From NCBI GenBank assembly GCA_964579325.1, contig CAZOHN010000047.1:1-19165 (forward strand): 19,165 nucleotides of DNA, read 5' to 3'. Numbering within the stretch: the first letter of the stretch is position 1; every line of letters starts with the position of its first letter. This document shows, piece after piece, positions 15,201 to 19,165 of this stretch. The notes under the pieces were generated by a model. That model made no database searches and was not told the origin of the DNA. It was given only the letters and a program-made list of their open reading frames with translations. Position numbers and translations under genes: made by a program. Source of the stretch: CAZOHN01 sp964579325. Its GTDB lineage: Bacteria > Pseudomonadota > Alphaproteobacteria > Rhodobacterales > Rhodobacteraceae.

Positions 15201-18200
15201 GTCCTTCGTCACTCTGTTCGACGCTGGCGGCGAGATCATCGGCGGATTGCGCCCCACACCTACGGCGGGCTTCGCGACCGGCGCCCCTCAGCCCATCCCG
15301 CAACCTCTGATCGACAACCTCGCCTCCGGTGCAACGCAGGTCGGCGTAACCTCGACCGACTTCGGCGCCGGCTTCGGTACCTTCGAGGCGAGTTGGGACT
15401 TCGTGTCGATCACCTCGCCGCAGTTCGTCGAGCCGGTAGAGGGGACCGACAGCCTTCGCGGCACGCTGATCGGCGATTTCTCTGACGATCGGACCGATCC
15501 CACCGAAGTCGGCACGCTGCTGCTGGGCGACAACGTCATCGTCGCAACCCAGCAGGGCGACAACGAACCCGGCGGCCGTGACAGGGACTACTTCACCTTC
15601 ACCGTGGCCGAGGGACAGGTGCTGTCCCAGCTCGTGCTGCAGGGCTTCGAAACCGACGAGACAGGCCTTCCGCAGGGCTTCATCGGCATCCAGGCCGGCA
15701 CTGTCGTGACCGTCGATCCGGTGACGCAGGAGAACGCCGGCGACCTGCTCGGTGGCCTTGTCTACAATGGCGGGCTCACTGGTCAGGACATTCTCGGCGA
15801 CCTCGGCGCGGGTGAAACCCAGGGCGTTTCCTTCATCGGCTTCGAGGCTCCGCTGACCGCGGGGACCTACACTGTCTGGCTGAACCAGGGCGGTACCGCC
15901 TCAACCGCCACCCTCAACTTCATCATAACGGAGGCTCCCTTGGCCGATATCACCCTGTCGGTCTCCGACGCCCCCACCGTGATGGAGTCCGGCGATACCG
16001 GCTTCACCGAGCTTGCCTTCGCCCTCACCGCCTCGGACGGCTTCGACGGGACGGTCACCGTCAGCTACGAGCGGGATGGCCAGCCTGCGACCCAGGATGT
16101 CACCTTCACGGCTGGTGCAGGTGTGCTTCTCGTGCCGGTCGCCAATGACGCCTCCGACAATCTCGACGAAACCGTCAACGTGACGCTGATCGGTGGCACG
16201 GACGGGACCAACACCTTCCTGATCGGAACCGGGACGGCAACCGGAACGGTGACCGAGGATGACGGCCCGGTCGTTCTGCCCAAGGGCGATCTCGTGTTTG
16301 CCGTCAACGCCGGCGGTCCGGCGGTCACCGACCTGAGCGGCATCGCCTATGAGGCGGATGTGGTCGGCAATTGGATCGGCACCGCGAACGTCACGGCGGA
16401 CGGGACGCCGCCTGCCAACGGTGACTACACCGGCGACGGGATCCAGAATGCCGACGATACGGTTTATGTGACCGAGCGTTGGGGCGGGGGTGGGGCACTG
16501 CCGCCGCTCACCTTCCAGCGCGGCGGCCTCGAGCCGGGCGACTACGTGCTGCGGCTGGAATTCGCCAATACCTTCGGCGGCAATGCGACCCAGGGTCCGA
16601 ACGGGGACGGCATCGGCGCACGCGTCTTCGACGTGAGCGTCAATGGCGTGCAGGTGATCGACGATCTCGACCTGATCAAGGTGGTCGGCATGGATCGGGC
16701 CTATGACGTGGAGGTTCCGGTGACCATCGGAGCCGATGGCCTGCTCACCATCAGCGCGACCGCGACCGCCGACAACGCCAAGTTCAGCGCCATCGCGCTC
16801 TTCGAGGCCCCGCCCGATCCGAATGCGGTTTCGGTCTCCGTCGCGGACGTCACGGTGGACGAGGACGCGGCGACGGCCACGGTGACCTTCCTGCGTACCG
16901 GGAACGACAGCGAACCAGTCACCATCAGCTTCGAGACCGCCGATGGAACCGCCACGGCGGGCGCGGACTACACCGCCACGTCCGGCACTGTCGAGATCCC
17001 GGCCGGAGGCTCTGGAATAGTGACCGTCGAGATTCCGCTGCTCGGCGACACGCTTGACGAGGGCACCGAGACCTTCACCGTCACGATCACCGGGGCGACC
17101 GCCCCCGCACCACTCAGCGTAACCGTCACGGACGCCGAGGCCACCGTCACTCTCCTTGACAATGACGGTGTCGATCCGAACGACATCGACGGCGACGGGA
17201 TCCTGAACATCGACGACCCCTTCGCCTATGACGCCGACAACGGACTGGCTAAGGTCCTGACCGCAGGCGGCACCTTCCGGCAGGATTTCGATACCGATAC
17301 GACAGACTTGTTCAGCGCCGAAGCCGGCTTTTCCGGGATCATCGTGAACCCGGCGTTCACGCCGCTCGGGATATCTGGCACCGATCCCTACGGCGATCGC
17401 ACGACCGAGGCGACGAGCCTCATCGAGGACGGCGTGCTGAAGGTGACTTCGTTCGAGGATGACCTGTTCGGAACGGGAACAGCCACAGGATCGAACAACA
17501 TAATCAAGGACAACTACCAGTCCGCAGTCGATGTGAGCGGGCTTGAGAGATTCTCGATCGAGGCAAAGGCAAGTAACCCGTTTTCCGAAACCGGCGCGAA
17601 CACCGGCCAGCAGTTCAAGTCCTTCGGCATCACGCTCGGTGCTGGCGGTGTGAACGACTACGTCAAGTTCGTCTTCGGCGTCGTCAACGCGGGTCCGCGG
17701 GTTGAACTCGCGCACGAGAACAGCCTGGTCGGCCTTAGCGAGTCTCAGACCTTGCCGGCGGCCCCGCTCAACATCACCACGCCCGTCGCCGACGTCATCT
17801 TCCGGATCGACATCGACATGTCGGCCCCGACCGCCACCAGCGCCGGCAGCCTTCAGGGCTTTGCCACGTTGCTCGATGCCAACGGCGACCAGATCGCCGT
17901 GATTTCGACGACCGTCCGCGAGATTGCACCGACGGGGTCGCTTGCAGCCGCCATCGCAGGGAACAACCCGCTCACGGGAGGCGCCGGCGGCCTGGCCTAC
18001 GGCATCTCGATCACCGACTTCTCCAATGCTGCAGGCAACCGTTTCGTAGGCGAGTGGGACTACCTCCAGATATCCGCGCCGAACACGCCGCCCGACACGG
18101 CTCCGATCGATGCGGGGACTGCGCTGGAGACGGCGGGTGCGGTTGTGATCGACCTGCTGCAGGGGGCATCGGACAGCGACGGCGGGACGCTGGGGGTGAG

Positions 18201-19165
18201 CGGCGTGACGGTGACGTCGGGTGGGGTGCCGGTGGCGTTCACGCTCGATGGGGGGACTCTCACCATCGACCCCGCGCAGTTCGCGGCGGCGCTGGACACG
18301 GGCGACAGCGCCCTGGTCGAGGTCACCTACACCGTCACCGACGGCCAGGGCGGCGCGACGCCCAACACCGCGACGCTGGTGGTCGAGGGGGTGGACGGGC
18401 CGTTCACCTTCTACCTCGATGCCGACGGCGACGGCTTCGGCGTGGACGATCCCGCGACCAACGTCTCGGACTATGCGGCGCCTGCGGGCTACGTGGCGGT
18501 GGACGGCGATGCCGACGACGGCAACGCGACGATCTACCCGGGCGCGCCGGAGCTCAACGACGGGCTGGACAACGACCAGGACGGCATCATCGACGAGGAC
18601 AACCAGGCGCCGCTTGCGGGTGGCGACAGCGCCACGGTCGGCTTCGGCGGGGTGCTGGCGATCCCGGTCGAGGACCTTCTGGCCAACGACACCGATCCCG
18701 ACGGCGACATGCTGACGGTGGTGTCGGTGCAGGATGCGGTGAACGGCACGGTGTCGCTTGCGGGCGGCGTGGTGACCTTCACGCCGGCGGCGGGCTACAG
18801 CGGCCCGGCGTCGTTCAGCTACACCGTCTCGGATGGCGTCGCGGCCAACCCGCAGGTCGCCACGGCGACGGTCGCGGTGACGGTCGAGGCCTTCGTGAAC
18901 ACGCCGCCCGACACGGCTCCGATCGATGCGGGGACTGCGCTGGAGACGGCGNNNNNNNNNNNNNNNNNNNNNNNNNNNNNNNNNNNNNNNNNNNNNNNNN
19001 NNNNNNNNNNNNNNNNNNNNNNNNNNNNNNNNNNNNNNNNNNNNNNNNNNNAGGGCGGCGCGACGCCCAACACCGCGACGCTGGTGGTCGAGGGGGTGGA
19101 CGGGCCCCTTGCCCCTCCTGTGCTGATCAGCTTTGGGCATGTTCAGCTTCAGGCTGGCGTCACGC
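9226..19165 (+). CDS. Giant modular secreted adhesin-like protein, 3' end outside the window
   Basis: More than 3,300 codons, open from ATG 9226 (GGGTGGGG upstream) to the window edge. There is no signal peptide and I found no cysteine, as is typical of type I-secreted RTX-like proteins. Order by residue: 20-680 beta-propeller of the glucose/sorbosone-dehydrogenase-like kind (ALVWGPDGRLYVTEADG, SEENHATNGM, YDLPTLDDPTR, YSPGYRNAYDV); 682-695 DxDxDG motif; 696-990 LamG-like; 1030-1110 RTX-like (GNALDNVI, GADVVRGS); 1143-1355 malectin-like; 1362-1480 Ig-like; 1487-1685 malectin-like; 1688-1802 Calx-beta; 1806-2069 LamG-like; 2073-2235 PPC-like; 2239-2349 Calx-beta; 2351-2528 malectin-like; 2534-2647 Calx-beta; 2650-2668 DxDxDG; 2679-2952 LamG-like; then cadherin/VCBS-like, MopE-like and cadherin-like modules. 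Inferred role: calcium-stiffened, carbohydrate-binding surface adhesin or matrix protein. No secretion genes are in the window. Confidence 0.88.
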   Translation, partial: MAVTNNFAASTLDLNGQITITQPTALVWGPDGRLYVTEADGDVRVLTVAFGDKNPLDADNTAQFYVTEALTLSLIKGAIQNHNDNGSTSGGVNRQVTGIDVTQQFDANGDPVLIDGKPAVTIYVSSSDSRIGAGGGGGDVNLDTNSGVITKMVQTGPNTWDAIDIVRGLTRSEENHATNGMEVIQEIDPVTGKLVSERMIVASGGNANTGAPSNNFAGQQEQPLSGALLEIDLTMLSGMAVQTDTNGRKYVYDLPTLDDPTRAGDPDFNDPFGGNDGFNSAKLLADGPVSIYSPGYRNAYDVEVSEDGRVWTYDNGANNSWGGRPIGEAGDNGGSTDFLQAFGYIATNLNNGEGNTSDPINLVNWNPSNKDNFHEATRSDDLDGRQLSAGQGGAQTFVHDGMTYVYGGHPNPTRADGALAGLLFSPAAGANDAYLLVSNQDSYADDDLDMPDVEAVLAWFAEVEAANPKNGIYGVNPGDLTKKVIAVTPGVLYDIYKFADGSGAAVVAGGAAPAGGTLLGQSGLPSDIAEIVAYRTPIEGDYKEAGKTDGALDTGNGSINGLTEYTSTILDEGNVKMSGAIIAAQLNGGNLIIMGRNADGTMSSTTSGGFAVAADRTTFQTGASPLGLASIGDDYIERGLTQPFQGSIWVASYSTSQPFIQILQPNNGAVPLAGAEIVNPTDRDLDGVDNVNDPFEFSATNGFALAPGEQILIDFNPQNTNFPNTISATGLLGAALDGVTPNRDAQTVAENFTGDQLFDGLYDIGGNILPGGNAPILQIKKVVAGTVVGTENSARDALHTGIRPSEDTDRIVATIEAKNWILEKSGIVAAGQVTGMMFGDGTQSNFVRFVFGSVNGQVGFEVGYEINDVYTVLAQVAVPGLINAGADAVDMRLTLDIKNGFAVGAEYRILGQSDFTALDLSGFVLPEGVLRDVLTGGHSIGEGAATQPSGAAIGFLAENAPGETLDAVDFYSLRIEAFGNEIIATDGAAVGGAGSPNVDTVVYTGTDTVLAPLAEDVENFDGTGSTADYAVTGNALDNVIRTGTGANVITTGEGADVVRGSLEQLSGDEITDFTTEDKIVVEGALLQNLAIDFAGGSAVITLNGQSITFSGPDFADFQPEDGPTTFGFTQTQEGVEIALIAAETILYRVNAGSSTVGAGEGTIAAIDGGPDWIGDATLINAAGPISLTGATTNTYTQALTNEQGEIDPGNVDLAVVPWQLFVNERSDNAAAAPKLTYNFEVEAGKTYKITLFYTENWNGIFNFAANNGGNTRQFDVTVEGQQFAEFTDINPMAEAVALIGGTLPTAAETGAHQAYLGVAFQRTLTYTATDDLLTLEWEHDIENPKVNAIQISVLGGAVQPPADTTPPEIVSIVVENPQSVQDGPRTAIVTLTDGTGFNAGDFVGLTGAELVFTGIVPESVSAPAIALSNGDKTATLTYTLTAAGNAWPAGVGQISIAAGAYGDAAGNDSAAAQSAFVLQPNLADLVRGEVVRAINLGTTDAAPGTLGVDLVQGGTDNNRYGGAITADSLITDAAGNPITFEADDNAYYTSPKTNAQLNANVDGQSGTTGSNSGFVDLDGSAYHTYRDSAADVWTATYTGFAPGAYIVELHFAELFHATAGARVGDFFINGQLVADDYDAFTAGGGADRPSFIRVPVTVVDGSISVTVDSSAGQAGFSAFVAYQAVDPNLPPTISVGDAQAVEGGEAVVTFTRVGDLSEAVTVTFTVTPGTAGADDFTTPASNTVVIPANQGSASITIPIVDDTVEEPAETFTVTIQSVSNTSGNAAISDGVATVTIAASDSSLQIPAGGKILDLDFETAGDPLAEGGFDGLLGGPGALEAALATIVDGKLVVQTSEGDINQGGVASKNDFTKTVDLSDPALNEIYISTRFDNPFTQAVLEGQGITTGVVPNYAQQGIVLGTGTQNSNEVLKLVWGGVAGSETGAQIWTKPVGGVGISVGYTLASMIQPGNTLFDVAQVELSILIDKAANTAASFVTLFDAGGEIIGGLRPTPTAGFATGAPQPIPQPLIDNLASGATQVGVTSTDFGAGFGTFEASWDFVSITSPQFVEPVEGTDSLRGTLIGDFSDDRTDPTEVGTLLLGDNVIVATQQGDNEPGGRDRDYFTFTVAEGQVLSQLVLQGFETDETGLPQGFIGIQAGTVVTVDPVTQENAGDLLGGLVYNGGLTGQDILGDLGAGETQGVSFIGFEAPLTAGTYTVWLNQGGTASTATLNFIITEAPLADITLSVSDAPTVMESGDTGFTELAFALTASDGFDGTVTVSYERDGQPATQDVTFTAGAGVLLVPVANDASDNLDETVNVTLIGGTDGTNTFLIGTGTATGTVTEDDGPVVLPKGDLVFAVNAGGPAVTDLSGIAYEADVVGNWIGTANVTADGTPPANGDYTGDGIQNADDTVYVTERWGGGGALPPLTFQRGGLEPGDYVLRLEFANTFGGNATQGPNGDGIGARVFDVSVNGVQVIDDLDLIKVVGMDRAYDVEVPVTIGADGLLTISATATADNAKFSAIALFEAPPDPNAVSVSVADVTVDEDAATATVTFLRTGNDSEPVTISFETADGTATAGADYTATSGTVEIPAGGSGIVTVEIPLLGDTLDEGTETFTVTITGATAPAPLSVTVTDAEATVTLLDNDGVDPNDIDGDGILNIDDPFAYDADNGLAKVLTAGGTFRQDFDTDTTDLFSAEAGFSGIIVNPAFTPLGISGTDPYGDRTTEATSLIEDGVLKVTSFEDDLFGTGTATGSNNIIKDNYQSAVDVSGLERFSIEAKASNPFSETGANTGQQFKSFGITLGAGGVNDYVKFVFGVVNAGPRVELAHENSLVGLSESQTLPAAPLNITTPVADVIFRIDIDMSAPTATSAGSLQGFATLLDANGDQIAVISTTVREIAPTGSLAAAIAGNNPLTGGAGGLAYGISITDFSNAAGNRFVGEWDYLQISAPNTPPDTAPIDAGTALETAGAVVIDLLQGASDSDGGTLGVSGVTVTSGGVPVAFTLDGGTLTIDPAQFAAALDTGDSALVEVTYTVTDGQGGATPNTATLVVEGVDGPFTFYLDADGDGFGVDDPATNVSDYAAPAGYVAVDGDADDGNATIYPGAPELNDGLDNDQDGIIDEDNQAPLAGGDSATVGFGGVLAIPVEDLLANDTDPDGDMLTVVSVQDAVNGTVSLAGGVVTFTPAAGYSGPASFSYTVSDGVAANPQVATATVAVTVEAFVNTPPDTAPIDAGTALETAXXXXXXXXXXXXXXXXXXXXXXXXXXXXXXXXXXGGATPNTATLVVEGVDGPLAPPVLISFGHVQLQAGVT
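11269..12200 (+). repeat. Calcium-motif plus LamG-like module, copy A
   Basis: DRDLDGVDNVNDPF (residues 682-695, a thrombospondin-3/EF-like calcium loop) leads directly into a beta-sandwich of about 300 residues. The same arrangement recurs at 17170-18080 with DIDGDGILNIDDPF. The two are related at protein level only, so the duplication is old. Confidence 0.55.
12226..12560 (+). other. RTX-like calcium-binding segment of the giant protein
   Basis: Degenerate glycine/aspartate nonapeptide-like text (GNALDNVIRTGTGANVITTG, then EGADVVRGS) is followed by the DEITDFTTEDKIVV strand that usually closes such parallel beta-rolls. It is much shorter than a full RTX array and internal rather than C-terminal. 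In the family these segments bind calcium and accompany type I secretion. Confidence 0.6.
17170..18080 (+). repeat. Calcium-motif plus LamG-like module, copy B
   Basis: DIDGDGILNIDDPF at about residues 2653-2666 precedes a beta-sandwich containing DVSGLERFSIEAKASNPF and DYVKFVFGVVNAG. It matches copy A (SNFVRFVFGSVNG) in motif order. A third LamG-like sandwich at 14641-15430 lacks the calcium loop. Confidence 0.55.
18081..18401 (+). repeat. Internal DNA repeat of the giant gene, copy 1
   Basis: A 321-bp unit encoding one cadherin/VCBS-like domain (NTPPDTAPIDAG at its start, YTVTDGQGGATPNTATLVVE at its end). Its first 55 bases are identical to 18897-18951 and its last 55 (18347-18401) to 19052-19106. 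The copies lie 816 bases (272 codons) apart. DNA identity in both parts that can be compared implies recent duplication or gene conversion. Confidence 0.9.
18403..18600 (+). other. MopE-like metal-binding motif without cysteines
   Basis: The encoded stretch YLDADGDGFG, PAGYVAVDGDADDGN, YPGAPELNDGLDNDQDG, IIDE follows the pattern of the putative metal-binding MopE motif, where relatives usually have Cys in GDCDD and DNDCDG. Here those positions are Ala and Gln, while the acidic calcium-type residues are kept. Confidence 0.65.
18897..19106 (+). repeat. Internal DNA repeat of the giant gene, copy 2, containing the gap
   Basis: The second copy of the 321-bp unit, with its middle replaced by N. 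The 55-base left arm and 55-base right arm are identical to copy 1. After 19106 the sequence departs from copy 1 (GPLAPPVLISFGH instead of GPFTFYLDADG), so a different module follows. Confidence 0.9.
18952..19051. other. Assembly gap of exactly 100 N
   Basis: 100 undefined bases, a conventional placeholder length. Comparison with copy 1 predicts 211 missing bases; 211 and 100 differ by 111, a multiple of three, so the reading frame on both sides agrees either way. The gap is most likely a repeat the assembler could not cross. Confidence 0.95.

Noticed and set aside
15901..19140. 1,079-codon open frame on the minus strand
   Set aside because: Also antisense to the giant gene. It is Arg/Val/Gly-rich, crosses the N run, and shows no ribosome site or domain.

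Overview
The window is a GC-rich stretch of an alphaproteobacterial genome, most likely from the Rhodobacterales. The clues are a VPLPA-type C-terminal sorting signal, a Crp/Fnr regulator of the kind abundant in that order, several short proteins that resemble ones I know from Rhodobacteraceae, and strongly G/C-biased third codon positions. The order is an inference from memory of protein families. A 100-base run of N near the right end marks a draft scaffold, so some damaged reading frames may be sequence errors.

Left part (1-6060): small, mostly unconnected genes. In order they are a VPLPA-CTERM exported protein (minus, one frameshift), a broken unidentified gene (minus), a 64-residue soluble protein (plus), a Crp/Fnr regulator carrying a frameshift and an amber codon (minus), a 77-residue protein (plus), a minus-strand pair for a DUF883/ElaB-like and a holin-X-like membrane protein, a 24-residue membrane peptide (minus), a tail-anchored 145-residue protein (minus), and two overlapping small genes (plus). 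Membrane-proximal and small stress-type proteins dominate.

Middle part (6199-8460): a compact plus-strand operon. It encodes a secreted protein made of seven two-cysteine repeats, a 103-residue unknown, a 70-residue zinc-ribbon protein, and a transglutaminase-like protein with a complete Cys-His-Asp triad.

Right part (8461-19165): a gene-free, comparatively AT-rich leader of about 765 bases, then one giant reading frame that runs off the window (more than 3,300 codons). Its product has no signal peptide and no cysteine that I found. It starts with a sugar-dehydrogenase-like beta-propeller, followed by LamG-like, RTX-like, malectin-like, Calx-beta, PPC-like, MopE-like and cadherin-like modules. 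This looks like a type I-secreted or surface-displayed, calcium-dependent, carbohydrate-binding adhesin. The N run falls inside the second copy of an internal repeat of this gene.

I see no rRNA, tRNA, CRISPR array, transposase or integrase. The most interesting items are the giant modular protein, the cysteine-repeat/transglutaminase operon, and the uneven distribution of reading-frame damage.
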